DNA of 64,000 nucleotides from Spiroplasma syrphidicola EA-1 (GCF_000400955.1 NC_021284.1:1-64000), one strand, 5' to 3'; positions 12,138 to 24,887 are shown, counted from the stretch's first letter. Notes: generated by a model from the sequence alone, not told the origin. Numbers and translations: made by a program.

Positions 12138-12782
12138 ATGCTATTTATAACTTTAGAAGGAATTGATGGTTCAGGAAAGACAACAATTGCCAAATTATTA
12201 CGCGAAAAACTACGATCAGAGGGTTATAATGTTGTCCTAACTCGTGAACCAGGAGGAGACGAGATTGCTGAACAAATTCGGGAAATTATTTTAAGTAAGA
12301 AAAATGAAAAAATGGATCCATGAACAGAAGCTTTATTATATATTGCGGCTCGTTGCCAACATGTTTCTCAAGACATTTTACCAGCCTTAAAAGAAGGGGC
12401 AATTGTTATTTGCGACCGTTTTATGGATTCAACTTCAGCTTATCAAGGCTATGCAAGAGGATTAGGAATTAGAACGTTAGATGAAATTCAATCAATGGTA
12501 TTAGGGACAACAAAACCAGATTTAACACTTTTCTTTGACATTGAACCAAAAGTTGCATTAAATCGAATGCAAGAACGTTCAGAAGATGAAATGAATCGTT
12601 TAGATTTAGAAAAAAGTACATTTCATGAAAAAGTATATGAAGGTTATCAAGTTTTAATCAGCGAGCATTCAGAACGAATTAAAGTGATTGATGCTGATAA
12701 AACAATTAACGAAGTGTTAGAACAAGTATATTATTATGTCTATAATGCAATTGATAAAATTAAGGCCCAAAAAAATGGATAA
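12138..12782 (+). CDS. tmk: Thymidylate kinase
   Basis: This enzyme phosphorylates dTMP to dTDP, using product from Tdk (encoded at 42.9 kb). The 214 residues contain the P-loop GIDGSGKTT (8-16), the TREPGG substrate loop, DRF in place of the common DRY, and the lid region. The TGA at 12321 encodes a Trp. An AAGGAG Shine-Dalgarno sequence precedes the ATG at 12138. The end overlaps the start of the next gene by eight bases, so the two are translationally coupled. Confidence 0.95.
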
Positions 12783-13614
12783 CCTGTTTACTGAACAAGA
12801 TTTTAAAAAAATTAATTTTTTAAAAGCGCAAGTTAAAAGTAATTCTTTTCCTAATCAACTATTAATTATTAATAATGATATTGATAAATTAAATCAGTTT
12901 GCCAATTTGCTGGCACGCTTTTTAGTATGTCAAAACAATCTAGAACTTAATTGTTCATGTAATAATTGTCAAAGAATTAATAATAATACTTTTTATGATT
13001 TAAAAGTTTGTGGAGATTATTTAAGTGCAATTAAAAAAGATGAAATTCAAGAAATTATTGCTAGTTTTCAATATTCAGCTTTAGAGGCAAATGGGAAAAA
13101 GATTTACATTATTCGTGGAGCTGAATTAATGACCCCAGAAGCTGCTAATTCCCTACTAAAATTTTTAGAGGAGCCATCAGAAACAACATATGCGATTTTA
13201 TTAACAAAAAATAAAAATAAAGTATTGGACACAATTAAATCACGTTGCTTAAATTTAATCTTGAATAATGTTATGGCAAAGCAAACAATTGAAGATTTTA
13301 AAAAAGAATTTGTTATCAACTTTTTTAATAGTTTAGAAAACAATAAAGAAAATATTTTTATTTTAGTTCGTGAATTATTTGGATATAGTAATCTTGATAA
13401 TCAAGAAATTCTCTTTTTGATTGGTAATGTTATTAAAAATAGCGCATGGCAAGAATATCATCTTAGCAGCCAACAATTGATTATGAGGTTAGAAAGTAAA
13501 AAAAACAAATTAATTGAAATTTGTTTTGCGATGGGTAATTTATTAACAGATAACTTAAATAAAGAATTAGTTCTAGAAAAAGCGATGATTGATTTTTATA
13601 ATGAGGTGGCTTAA
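12775..13614 (+). CDS. holB: DNA polymerase III subunit delta'
   Basis: This is the stator subunit of the clamp loader that works with DnaX. It has 279 residues. The AAA+ fold is recognisable (ALEANGKKIYIIRGAELM and AANSLLKFLEEP), but there is no working P-loop near the N-terminus, as is normal for delta'. A Cys cluster (CSCNNC, with flanking Cys) forms the expected zinc module. The ATG at 12775 is inferred from alignment with relatives; it overlaps tmk and has only a weak AAGG ahead. The next gene's ATG shares the last base of the stop codon. Confidence 0.88.
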   Translation: MDNLFTEQDFKKINFLKAQVKSNSFPNQLLIINNDIDKLNQFANLLARFLVCQNNLELNCSCNNCQRINNNTFYDLKVCGDYLSAIKKDEIQEIIASFQYSALEANGKKIYIIRGAELMTPEAANSLLKFLEEPSETTYAILLTKNKNKVLDTIKSRCLNLILNNVMAKQTIEDFKKEFVINFFNSLENNKENIFILVRELFGYSNLDNQEILFLIGNVIKNSAWQEYHLSSQQLIMRLESKKNKLIEICFAMGNLLTDNLNKELVLEKAMIDFYNEVA

Positions 13615-14336
13615 TGAAAATGTTAAATGATTTATTAAATTATGAAAATTTAAAAATATATCAGCGTAAAGATATGTTTAATTTTTCAATTGACACAGTT
13701 TTGTTAGCTCGTTTTGCCACAATTAATAATAAGGTAAAAAATATTTTAGATATTGGAACAAATAATGCCGCTATTCCGTTAATTTTATCAACGCAAACAA
13801 CAGCTCATATTACTGGGGTGGAAATTCAAAAGGATGCAATAATGTTGGCCGAAGAGAATGTTATCTTAAATAATAGAACAGAGCAAATTGCAATTGTGCA
13901 TGCTGATATTAAAGAATATATTAAAGTTGAGTCAGACAATAAATTTGATTTAGTTCTTTGTAATCCTCCCTTTTTTAAAGTTGGGGATTATAAACTAAAT
14001 GAAAAAAGTGCATTATTAATTCCTGCTCGTCATGAAACCCATTTAACATTGGCAGACTTAATTGCTAGTTTACCAAAAATTATTAAAAATAAAGGTTATT
14101 TTGCAATGGTTCATCGTGTTAATCGTTTAACAGAAATTTTTGCTTTATTAACTAAACATAATTTTGCTGTTAAACGTTTACAGTTTATTCACCCTTTTTA
14201 TAATAGCGAGGCGGCTAATGTTTTAATTGAAGCAACTTTTTGTGGTGCTCCAGGATTAAAAGTAGAAGAACCAATTATTGTCCATGATGAAAATGGCGAA
14301 TATAGTTCACAAGTTCAAAAATGATTTTCAAAATAG
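13614..14336 (+). CDS. tRNA1(Val) (adenine37-N6)-methyltransferase-like protein
   Basis: A class I SAM-dependent methyltransferase of the TrmN6/YabB family, 240 residues. The SAM site is at NILDIGTNNAAIPL. The N6-adenine catalytic motif NPPFF begins at residue 117. The C-terminus has the family-like HPFYNSEAANVLIEA segment. The gene sits in the holB-yabB order seen in Bacillus. The ATG at 13614 follows GAGGTGG at four bases; an ATG at 13620 is possible. The TGA at 14322 is Trp, which extends the protein by four residues to a TAG. The exact tRNA substrate is inferred from the family. Confidence 0.85.
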
Positions 14337-14346
14337 GAGAGATAAG

Positions 14347-15654
14347 ATGATGCGTTATGATCTATTAAAGAATGATAGTAAATATATTATTGCTGTGTCA
14401 GGAGGACCAGACAGTATTTTTCTCTTAGACAATATCTACAATAATAATGATCTAAATATCAATAATTTTATTGTTTGTTTTGTTAATTATCAAAAACGCG
14501 AAGATAGTTATTATGATCAACAAATTGTTGAACAATATTGTCAAACTCGAAAAATTAAACTAGTTGTTAAAACTGTTACCCCAGCAGATTATGGGCAGTA
14601 TCAAAAATTATCCCATAATTTTCAAGCACTTGCGCGCTACTTACGCTATGATTTTTTTCTCGAAGTAGCACGACAATATGATTGTTGTGCCGTTTTAATT
14701 GCTCATAACTTAACTGATAATATTGAAACATTCTTATTACAAAAACAGCGCAATGGAATGGTTGAATATTATGGTTTAAGTGTAGAAAGTACCTATTTTT
14801 CAAAAATCCTACAAGACCAATTAACAATTAAAAGAATTATGTTAGATGTTTCACGAAAATTTATTTTAGAATACTTGAGTAATAATAAAATAAATTATGC
14901 GATTGATTCAACTAATATTTTAGCAATTTATCACCGTAATATTATTCGCCAAGAAATTCAGGATTTAAATATTATGGATTTATTGGCGGAAATGCAAACT
15001 TATAATAGTAAAAATGATGAATTAAAAGATTTAACAGCAAAATATTTTTTTGAAAACGATGGAACGATTAATATTAAAACATGACAAGCAATTAAAGACC
15101 CTAATTTAAAACAAATGATTTTATTTAATTATTTTAAAGAAGCCGGGTTGGCTTTCTTAATTGCAAATAAAAAGCGAAAGTTTTTAGTTGAGTTGAGAGA
15201 AGAATTAGAAAGCCAAAAACCAAATATTATAGTAGCAATTAATAAAGAGTATTATTTTGTAAAGAGTTATCAAATAGTAAAAATTATTAAGCAAACAGAA
15301 TTAGAGATTGTTTCAACTATTATTAATGATGATGGGACAGAAACATTCTGAAAAAATTATCAGATTAGCAAGGGAACAGAACAAAAATATAGTTTTAAAA
15401 TTAACCCTAATCAATATCCATTATTAATAACTAATGATGTGGAAAAATTACGAACTGTTATTATTAAAAATAAAAAACTAAACCGCTGATTTATTGATGA
15501 AAAAATTGATCTTTTTACTCGTTATGACTATTACATTTTAGATCAAGCCAATAATTTAGTTTATGCTAACCAAAAAGTTTGGCAAAAAGTAAAAGAATTT
15601 ATTAATAATAGTGATTTAGAAAAAGACAAAAAAATATATTTTATGATAAAATAA
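14347..15654 (+). CDS. tilS: tRNA(Ile)-lysidine synthase
   Basis: TilS attaches lysine to C34 of tRNA-Ile(CAU), changing it from Met to Ile decoding; it is essential in bacteria. The 435 residues show the PP-loop ATP-pyrophosphatase motif SGGPDS near the N-terminus, followed by the N-type ATPase core. A more variable C-terminal tRNA-binding half is rich in Lys/Asn. The ATG at 14347 lies after AGGAGAG, immediately behind the methyltransferase stop; upstream in-frame ATGs lie inside that gene. TGA codons at 15082, 15349 and 15487 are Trp. In Bacillus hprT follows; here ftsH comes directly. Confidence 0.9.
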
Positions 15655-15674
15655 AAAAGAAGTTTAGTAACCGT

Positions 15675-15694
15675 TATTTTAAGTCTTTAAAATA
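15675..15694 (+). other. AT-only inverted repeat between tilS and ftsH
   Basis: TATTTTAA and TTAAAATA pair perfectly around GTCT. No T tract follows directly, so it is at best a weak terminator; its function is unknown. Confidence 0.35.
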
Positions 15695-15736
15695 GTGTGT
15701 TTAATTTACCAATAAATGGTAGTGGAAGGGGAATAT

Positions 15737-17809
15737 ATGAATAAAAAGAGAATGTGGTTTTCAATTATTAGTACAATAATTTTTATTGGATTACTTGTGT
15801 TAATGATTGTTCTTTGGTCAAAATCAGATGTAACACGCATTAGTGAAAGCGAATTAGCGGCAGTTGTAGATGGTGGTGAAGGTGAAGGTAAAGACAAAGT
15901 CATTAAGTATAATGATAAAAATGTCAAAAAAATGTCAGTTTTAGCTAAAACTGGAACTAATAGTGTCCAAATTCAAGGTGAAATGATTTTAGAAGGGGAC
16001 CAACGAGTTAGATATGTTTCAGAATGAAGTTTAACTGGGTTTAACAGTTTTACTTACTATACTGATCCCACAACTAATCAGCCAATGAATCGTTGAGTTG
16101 TTAACCTAGGAAAAAGATTACAAGGTGGCTTTAATTCAGTTGACCGTAATTTTGTACCATTCTGACAACAAGCATTAGTTCAAACCCTACCATGAGTATT
16201 AATAATCGGAGTCACAATTTGATTTATGATGAAAATGACAAAAATGTCAGGGGGAATGGCTGGTGGAAGTCCGTTTTCAATGGGGAAAAATAAAGCCCGT
16301 CAAATTCAATCAACAGTAAAATTTTCAGATGTTGCTGGAATTAACGAAGAAAAAGAAGAACTTGTTGAACTTGTTGACTACTTAAAAAATCCACAAAAAT
16401 ACTCAGCAATGGGAGCACGTGCCCCTAAAGGAGTTCTAATGGAAGGTCCTCCAGGAACAGGGAAAACATTATTAGCAAAAGCTGTTGCCGGAGAAGCTGG
16501 TGTACCTTTCTTCTCAATTTCTGGTTCAGAATTTGAAGAAATGTTTGTTGGGGTTGGAGCCTCAAGAATTCGTGAAATGTTTAGCGCGGCAAAAAAATCA
16601 GCACCATGTATTATCTTTATTGATGAAATTGATGCGGTTGGACGAAAAAGAACTGTTTCACTAGGTAGTGGGGCAAATGAACAAACCTTAAACCAATTAT
16701 TAGTTGAAATGGATGGATTTGGAACAAACACCGGAGTTATCGTGATGGCGGCAACTAACCGAGTAGATGTTTTAGACCCAGCGTTATTACGACCAGGACG
16801 ATTTGACCGTCAAATTCAAATTTCATTACCTGATATTAATGAACGTGAAGCTATTTTAAAATTACATGCCCGTAATAAAGCAATCTCAGTGGAAATTGAT
16901 TTCCGTCGAATTGCCCAAAGAACACCAGGGTTTTCAGGAGCACAATTGGAAAACGTTTTAAATGAAGCGGCTATTCTTTGTGTTCGTAAAGGTCTTAAAA
17001 TTATTTCAGTTGAAATTATTGATGAAGCGATTGATCGAGTAGTTGGGGGACCAGCAAAAGAGTCACGTAAATATTCAGTAATGGATAAACAAATTGTTTC
17101 TTACCATGAAGCTGGTCATGCCTTAATTGGGGTTAAATTAGAAGCGGCAAGTATGGTCCAAAAAGTAACAATTATTCCACGGGGACAAGCTGGGGGATAT
17201 ACAATTATGACTCCAAAAGAAGAAACAATGTTCCATAGTAAAGAAAACTTATATGCAACAATTACTGGTTATTTAGGAGGACGAGCATCTGAAGAATTAA
17301 TGTTTGGAAAAACAAAAATTACAACTGGGGCCCATGATGACTTAGAAAAAGCAACAAATATTGCTCGTCATATGGTAACTGAATATGGAATGAGTCCATT
17401 AGGGTTAGTCCAATTTGAGTCACCAAAAGATGAATATAATGGTGGTGTTAAACGTTATTCAGAAGATATTGCTGCTAAAATTGATAGTGAAGTTCGTAAA
17501 ATCTTAGATGATTGTTATGTAACAGCAAAAGCAATTATTTCAGAAAACAAAGAATTATTAGACTTAATTGCGGAAAGCTTACGTATCTTAGAAACAATTA
17601 CTGCTGAACAAATTGAGTATATTAATAATAATCACCAATTACCAAAAGAAGTAATAGAAGAAAAACAACGTAATGAACGTAATCGTGAAAAAGAAGCAAA
17701 TGGGGAAATTTTAGAAATTAAACCAAAAGAACGTAAAAAAGTTGATGATTCAAAAAAAGCTGATAAAAAAGATGATGAAAAAGAAACACCAAAAGATAAA
17801 AAGGAATAA
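15737..17809 (+). CDS. ftsH: ATP-dependent zinc metalloprotease FtsH
   Basis: This membrane-anchored AAA+ protease degrades damaged membrane and regulatory proteins. It has 690 residues. One TM helix lies near the N-terminus (about 8-28), then an extracytoplasmic domain and a second TM near residues 140-165. The Walker A GPPGTGKT is at 237-244, then Walker B IIFIDEID, the second region of homology (LRPGRFDRQ) and the zinc motif HEAGH at about 457-461. The C-terminus is a Lys/Glu-rich tail. The ATG at 15737 is chosen over 15716 because AAGGGG lies just ahead. Four TGA Trp codons lie in the membrane-proximal part (16025-16220). Confidence 0.96.
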
Positions 17810-17856
17810 TCAATTCCTTTTTTTATTTTAATCAATTCCCTTTAAAGGGTTTTTTT
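17797..17856 (+). terminator. Two tandem terminators after ftsH
   Basis: The first hairpin pairs AAAAGGAAT with ATTCCTTTT, overlaps the ftsH stop codon and runs into T residues. The second (CCCTTTAAAGGG at 17838-17849) is followed by seven T. Both point downstream and isolate ftsH from hslO. Confidence 0.75.
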
Positions 17857-17922
17857 GTTTTTTTCTCCGTTTAGGTAAAATCTATAATATAATTGAAGAG
17901 GTAAGAAAGTGAGAAGTTTAAA

Positions 17923-18786
17923 ATGGATAAAATTGTTAAAGGTCTAAGTAATGACCATAATATAAAAATTACCATTACTGATGCAACAAATTTGTTAAAT
18001 GAAATTATTAAATTACATGAAACAAATCCGTTGGCAACAATTGCCTTGGCGCGAACAACAATGGCAACAATTTTAATTGGTAGTGATATGAAAGAAGAAA
18101 GTGATAAAATTACTTCGATTCTAAACGGAAAGGGTCCAATTGGGACAATTATGGCTGAATATACTGGCCATAAAGTAAGGGCTTTTTGTGCTAATCCGCA
18201 ATTTAGTTTAGAAGAGATTGATCGTGACCATGATGTAATTTCACAAGTAGTTGGAACAAAAGGTTATTTACAAGTTATTAAAGATTTGGGGATGAAAGAA
18301 CCATTTACAGGCAAAATTAAATTAATTTCAGGAGAAATTAACTTAGATTTTACCTATTACTTAGTACAAAGTGAACAAATTAAATCATTAATTGCTTGCT
18401 CGGTTAAATTAAATAAAGATAACACAATTGAAAAAGCAGTTGGTTTATATGCACAATTATTGCCTGAACACCAAGAAGAAGATATTGACTATTTAGAAGG
18501 AAAAGTTGAAAATTTAGGAAGTATTACCGAAAAATTAATTGAATCTGATGATTTAAAAAACATTTTTCATTTAATTGATCCAGCATGTAAAATTTATGAA
18601 CCAGAAGAAATTAAATTTAGTTGTAGTTGTTCATTTGAAAAAGCTTTAGAATCAGTCAAACTATTAGGCGAAGAGCAAATTAATGAAGTGTTAGAAAATA
18701 ATAGTGAAGTTGAGATTGTTTGTGATTTTTGTCGAACAAAATACTTAATTAGTAGTGATGATATTAAAAAATTAATGATTTCATAA
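17923..18786 (+). CDS. hslO: Hsp33 redox-regulated chaperone
   Basis: Hsp33 is a holdase activated by oxidation, when zinc leaves its Cys cluster. The 287 residues have an N-terminal holdase domain and, near the C-terminus, the four-Cys zinc site with the CxC arrangement (FSCSCSFEKAL) and CxxC (CDFC). All ligands are present, so redox switching should work. TATAAT motifs at 17883-17888 and 17888-17893 are candidate -10 boxes. The gene follows ftsH as in Bacillus, with coaX missing. Confidence 0.94.
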   Translation: MDKIVKGLSNDHNIKITITDATNLLNEIIKLHETNPLATIALARTTMATILIGSDMKEESDKITSILNGKGPIGTIMAEYTGHKVRAFCANPQFSLEEIDRDHDVISQVVGTKGYLQVIKDLGMKEPFTGKIKLISGEINLDFTYYLVQSEQIKSLIACSVKLNKDNTIEKAVGLYAQLLPEHQEEDIDYLEGKVENLGSITEKLIESDDLKNIFHLIDPACKIYEPEEIKFSCSCSFEKALESVKLLGEEQINEVLENNSEVEIVCDFCRTKYLISSDDIKKLMIS

Positions 18787-18810
18787 TCTTAAAAATTTTT
18801 ATTAATTAAC

Positions 18811-18841
18811 AAAAAAGCAATAAATTACTATTGTTTTTTTA
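18811..18841 (+). terminator. Probable terminator after hslO
   Basis: GCAATA and TATTGT pair around AATTAC within an A-rich left arm and a seven-T right arm. The stem is weak. Confidence 0.5.
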
Positions 18842-18851
18842 TTGCCATTTT

Positions 18852-18879
18852 TTGTGCTTTTCTTTTTTAGTGTTATAAT
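18852..18879 (+). promoter_or_regulatory. Promoter of the FtsX-type island
   Basis: TTGTGC (18852-18857) and a perfect TATAAT (18874-18879) with a 16-base spacer lie 36 bases before the first gene of the island. Confidence 0.55.
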
Positions 18880-18914
18880 AAAAGAACAAACTGTAAAAAA
18901 TAGGAGTGAATTTA

Positions 18915-19616
18915 GTGAAAATAAATTTTAGAAAATTTAATATTAGTTTTACTACTACTTTTTTGCTTTTCTTTTTTTGTTATGTTAGTTTTAATTACTT
19001 AATTTTAATAATGCCAAATACAGTTTTCCAAATAGTTTCATTTATTTTTAAATTTTTATATTTAATTATTACAGATATTGTCTTATTATTTTTCCTATTT
19101 TTTTGATCAGATATTTTAAGAAAATTTAAAAAGCATGCAAATAAAAAATATTTGTTTGAAATTATTCGAACAAATTGACTAATTATAATGATTGGGTTTT
19201 TTAATCTAATAATTTTTGCTCAAATTAATTTTATTATTAATTTAAATGCTGTAGTTAAAACAATGCTAATGTTCGTTCATTTTGAAGAATATTTGGGCTT
19301 GTTAATAATTTATTATATTTTTTACCTAGTATTAACTTTAATCTTTATTACAAATTTAATTATTGTTAAAGTATATAATAAATTTTTAAACGCTTTATTT
19401 TTCAGGGCTAATGATAACTTTGCCACTGCATTAAACTTAATTTTTGAAACAGAAGATATCTTAGAAATTAATGACGTTGAAATTAAATGATATCAACTAT
19501 TTGGTAATCAAAGAATTAATTTTATTAAGCAATCAATATTAATTGATAAGTTACGCCAAAGTGAAAAAATAGTTCAATTTAAAAAGGAGACTTGCCCACC
19601 ATTGCTTATTTTTTAG
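18915..19616 (+). CDS. Hypothetical four-TM membrane protein
   Basis: Not recognised. The 233 residues contain four very hydrophobic Phe/Ile/Leu-rich segments (roughly residues 12-35, 40-62, 88-112 and 128-155). They are separated by short basic loops and followed by a charged cytoplasmic C-terminal region of about 75 residues. The GTG start at 18915 is chosen because AGGAG ends nine bases ahead; the in-frame GTG at 18906 overlaps that Shine-Dalgarno sequence. TGA codons at 19104, 19176 and 19488 are Trp. The gene ends 31 bases before the large permease and is probably part of the same transporter operon; an accessory role is only an inference. Confidence 0.75.
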
Positions 19617-19647
19617 TAATAGTTTTTAATATCAAGGAGGAAAAGAA

Positions 19648-22600
19648 ATGCGCGGGTTTAAGCTTTTATTTAAAAATAATTTTAGAAATACAACAAAAAA
19701 TAAAATTCAATTTTTTGGTTTGATAGTTTTAGTTTTTTTAACAAGTTTAATTTTTACAATTGTTGAAGTTTCAAAACAAAGAGTTGAACAAGTTTATAAT
19801 AATTTTATTTCAGAAAAAATGAGTAACCAACATGATTTTATTGTTGATTTTTCTGAGACATCATATATCCAAGGAGAAAAGGATCCATTTTTACAAATTA
19901 CTGATTTAGAAAAACGCCAAAATGCAATTGTTGATTACTTGGCAAAAAGTGAAGAGATTAAGAAAATGGGGTTAGATTTTAAATACAACCGAGTTGAGGC
20001 TCGCACATTTAATTTAAAAGATAACAAGATTATTAAGGCAGTAACATTAAATCCACAACAAGCAGTTGATAAATTTGTTGTGGCGGAAGGAATGCCATTA
20101 GATGTATATGCTAAATATTTAGAATCAATTCGGGGAGAAACAAACCACTGAACATATTTAACACCTGAATTTGCGAAAAATAATAATATTAAAATTAATG
20201 ACATCATTCGTTTACAAGCAGATATTTATGGAACAACAATTAAAGTTGCTGATAGTGAAATAAAACCAGTCGATTTATCACAATTTGTTGGAAAAGATAT
20301 TAATGAATGATTACCAAATAGTAATTATTCATCAACAGCATGATTTCGGGTAGTTGGTTTTGGCCAGTCAGCTGATTTTATTACACCAATTATTGATTCA
20401 ACTCATCCATTTCCAAATATGAAAAATGAAGGAATTGCTTATGTTAATCCAAAGTTATTTGGGTTATCAAAAGAAAAAATTACTGTTGAGGGGAAAGAAT
20501 ATGATGTTGATAGCTTTAAGATAGCAGATCAAGTTTTAGCGGCTGAAAGTAATTTTGACCGTGAAATCTATTATGCAGGAAAATTTAATGCTAATGGTTC
20601 ATTAGCTGATAAAGAAAATTTATCAAAAGAATTAAATCAATTTTTGAATACACAAGCAAGCCAAAAAATTGGTCTTAAATCGTATTATGAAAAAACATTA
20701 TTATCAGGTGAACCAGTCTTAACTTTTAAAACTGATACAACATATAAATTTGCCAATCGGACAGTTTACTTTACAACTGCTCTAAATGGCTTTATTACAG
20801 GTTCATATATTTTAATTGCCTTAATTTTAATTATTTCGTTCTTTGTTTTAATTTTAGTTTTACGCCGCCAAATTGAAACAACAGGACCCCAAAATGGTTT
20901 ATTAAGAGCTTTAGGATATCGTCGCCGATATATTATCTGAAGTTACTTATCATATCCATTAATGATTGCCCTAGCGGGAGGAGCCTTGGGTTATTTACTT
21001 GGAATTTCAGCCCAATTCTTTGTTAAATTAATTTTTGGTTCATACTTTAATTTACCATATACTGGTTTTCCTTTTGCACCATGAGCATTAGTAACTTCAG
21101 TTGTTATTATTTTTACAATGTTATTATTAGTAACAATCATTAGTGCAACATTAATGATGGTCAAAAAAACGCCATTAGAATTAATTAAAAAAGAAGATTC
21201 GTTCTCAGCGGGAAGAATCAAACGAGCAGTTAAGAAAATGTTTTCATTCCGTAATACTTTTGATAGTAGATTCCAAGCTGTCCAGTTATCAAATTCGTTG
21301 GGAAAAATGGCGGGAGTTTCTTTAACAATGATTATTAGTACGGCAATGATTACTGGTTCATTAATGATTCCAATTATGTTAACAAATAATATTGATTACT
21401 CATATGCTGGAAATAACTATAATACGTTAGTAGAATACAATAGTCCAGTTTATAATTTACCAACAACTTTTATGAAAACATATGATCCAACTCAGCAACC
21501 ATGACGGACAAGTGATAGTGCGTTAGAAAAAACAAATATGACAAAAAATGGAAATCAATATATAGCTGATTTTGAAAATGGGACAATAAACTCAGAAAAT
21601 TATGCCCCAACATATGATGCTAGTGAAATGCGTTCATTGGCATATCGTAATATTTCAAAAGAATTCTTAAAAAGTAATAAGTTAAGTGTTTTAGGAACAG
21701 ACAATGAAACAATTTCAAATGCAATTTGTCGTAGTACATGGAAAGATTATGCAGATTATGGACTGCAATCTTTAAGTAAAAAAACAGTCTTGAACTTTTT
21801 AGAGTCACCAACACAGGCATTAGAACATGTTCGTGAATTAGAACAATACCGCTTATTTTATTGAAAATATCGTAATACAGTGGCATTAGATATTAAACGA
21901 GAACCATATTTTAATGGTAATGCAATTTCTTTATATAATGGAAAACCTGAATTAAATGATATTTTAAAAGAGAATCTTTTTGCCCAAGAAGATTTTGCAC
22001 GGGAATTTAATGAACAGCCAACTATTATTAGTTTAGAGGATAATCACTTACGACCCGCGATTGAAAAACCATTGGCTGACTCATTTTTAATCCCATTACA
22101 ATCAGGGAATGCTGAAAGTTTTATTAACAGTGTTAAAAAACCAATGTTCTATTTATTTGACTGAATTTACTCATATTTTGTAAATAATGTTAACCAATGT
22201 TTTACACAAGGAGTTTATACAAAAGCTCCACAAACAATTCAAGCAAAAATTAAAACAGCTTTTAATGATCCAACAAAAAACTTTAATTTAAGTTTTGGAG
22301 TTGTTCCGTTTAATCCATTAACAGATGATCGAGGAACAATGTTAGAAGCAACAACAAAAAATACTAAATTTAAAATTTATGGAATTGCTGAAAGTTTTAA
22401 AAACCAAAACTTAATTAATAGTAATGATAAAGGTAATTTAAATGACTTATTATTTAATAATAGTGATGGAATAGTTATTAATCAAACATTGTCACGAACA
22501 TTAGGATTAAAAACAGGTGATACAATTGATTTTGCCGCTATTACAAAATTATTGACAAATAATGATGATAAAGGATACCAAGCCGATAATATTTTAAATA

Positions 22601-23790
22601 GTTGAGATGCTAGCGCTGTTACTGGAAATTACGATGATGGTAAAGCTAGTGGAACAATGGGGAAAATGTTATTTAATGAAGAAAATAAATATAAAAATAG
22701 ATATATTGGTAATGGGCAAGCAAATGATGAAATACTAAAAAGTACTTTAGATATAAATGATCCAACTTCAACAACACCGACAGTTTTAAATCAAAAAGTA
22801 GTTAACGGTGATTTATTATTAAAAAGTAATGCAATTAATCAAAGTTTTAAAATTGTTGGAGTAACAAATCAATATGGGGCAGCTAAAGCTTGAATTAATA
22901 ACACAAAAGCAGAAGAATTATTAGGTTTTGACCAAACAAGAAATTACTTACTACGCTTATTTATGAACGAATGATCTAATTCAATTTTAAATTCATCAGT
23001 ATTTAATTTAAGTCAATCTTATAAAACAGCTTTACAAAAATTAGAAGAATTTATTGCTAATAATAAAGATACAAAACCAGCAGAATTATGAGATAATTTT
23101 GTTAAAACTTTTAATAATAGTGATTTAGCAGTCGATTGAATTAAAGTATTCAATAATGAATATCCAATTTTTAATTATAAAACATCAAACAGTAAAACTA
23201 TTGATGATGTTGAGTATGGCTTATCAACGATTCAATCATTTGGTGATTATAGTTTTTATGGACTAAATGGTGGTTCTCGTAATGAAGGTGATAATAATGT
23301 TACTTATCCTTCATATGCTAATAATGCTTTTGCTAATTTATTACCAATCGCTGAAGCCAAAAAAATCTTAGCAGATATTATCTTGGCAGTTAATAGTATC
23401 TTAATCTTTATCATTGTTATTTCGTTTATTTTAAGCTTTATGATTATTATTTTAACAAGTAATGTCATTATTGCCGAAAATCGAACAATTATTGCAACAA
23501 TGAAAGTCTTAGGATATAAAAATAGTTATATTACTAAGTTAGTAATTGGAATGTATATTCCAGTCATTATAATAATGACAATTGCCGGATTTGGCTTTGG
23601 ATGATTAGGATTGGTAATTGGGAATAGTATTTTAACAAGTATAGGTCTAGCATTACCATTAATTCTGAACTTTTGAATTCCAATTGTGGCAATTGGCAGT
23701 GGGTTAGGATTGTATCTATTAGCTTACTTAATTAGCTGATTTAATATGAATAAAATTAAGCCATTAATTGCAATTATGGAAGACAATTAG
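19648..23790 (+). CDS. Large ABC transporter permease, FtsX/MacB type
   Basis: A 1380-residue protein. An N-terminal TM (about 19-40) is followed by a large extracellular domain, then three TM segments (about 378-515) with the FtsX-like LLRALGYRRRYI motif. A second TM near 560 is followed by a second extracellular domain of over 650 residues, and a final block of TMs (about 1243-1370) contains MKVLGYKNSYITKL. This is two FtsX units fused in one chain, the layout of MacB/lipoprotein-type permeases that act mechanically rather than through a pore. A perfect AAGGAGG Shine-Dalgarno sequence precedes the ATG. More than ten in-frame TGA Trp codons break it up under code 11. The substrate is unknown. 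It shares the family and layout of the 25.9 kb permease. Confidence 0.88.
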
Positions 23791-23803
23791 GAGGGCTAGA
23801 GAA

Positions 23804-24799
23804 ATGAAAAAAATTTTAACAATACTAGGAGCAGTTAGTTTGACAACAATGTCAGTAACCTCAACGGTAGCTTGTCAAAGTAATGGGGGGAATTGAGATG
23901 ATATTCCCTTAAATCCACCATTGGTTCCATTTGAAGTTAAGGGTTTTGAGGGATTAGACTTTTCAAGTGTTAATGCTCAAAATGACAAACAAACTTTATG
24001 GAATTTAATGTTTAAACAAATTAAAGGAATTTTTGCAGGATCACATTGAAATTTTGATGATTTGCACCAAGAAGTAATTCGCAATGATGTTGATATTACT
24101 AATACCAAAATTGATTTTTATCGAAATGGAACGTATAGTGTTAAATTATTTGCTGATGAAAATAATGTGATTACAATTGCAAAACAAGTAAAAACTTCAA
24201 ACCATATTGCTGATAAAGTAAGAACAACTGATTTAGGTAATATTCATGATACACGGCCAAAGACAATTTTAATTGCAACAATTTTTAAAAACACTGATAT
24301 TATTATGGAACTTGATAAATTTGGGGAATTCTTTTTAGGAGAACAAACACCTGAAAATTGAAATAAACAAATTGATGAAGAAGCTCTTGCAGATAAGATT
24401 AAAATTAATAAAGTTAATCATACAATAACAATCGATACTGGAAAACTAAATTGAAATGAAGAAACTAATGATCCAGCAAAAGAATACTATGGAACAGTAA
24501 CGTTAACATATAATTTAAAACCACTTGATGGTCCATCAAAAGGAATTGTTGATTTAGAAACAACGCAAGATAAAAATCTTGAAGAACTTCCACAACCAAC
24601 AATGCTACAGGTATATATGAAGTTTATTACAAAAAACTTACCATTAATTAATAATTTAGAATATTTATCAGAGTTTTTAAATGATGTTTATTTGACAATT
24701 AATAAAACGGGAGATAAAAACTATGAAGCTACTTTAACAGCGTATGATAAATCAAAATTCTTTGAAAAAAGTGTTACAGTAACCTTTACAAGTAAATAA
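23804..24799 (+). CDS. Lipoprotein of the FtsX-type ABC cluster
   Basis: Not recognised beyond being a lipoprotein. The 331 residues begin with a Lys-rich signal peptide and a lipobox TVAC with the lipidated Cys at residue 24, followed by a Gly/Asn-rich spacer. The mature protein is hydrophilic, apparently beta-rich, with Trp residues coded mostly by TGA and at least once by TGG. It starts 13 bases after the first permease stop, behind GGAGGG, and ends before the ATPase gene. This suggests an extracellular partner of the transporter (inferred). Confidence 0.85.
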
Positions 24800-24887
24800 A
24801 AAGAAAAGACAACATTTTTAGTAAAATTTTGTTATGATATTATTGTTAAGTAAGAATGATAAATAAAGGCAATAGGAGGATAAAAAA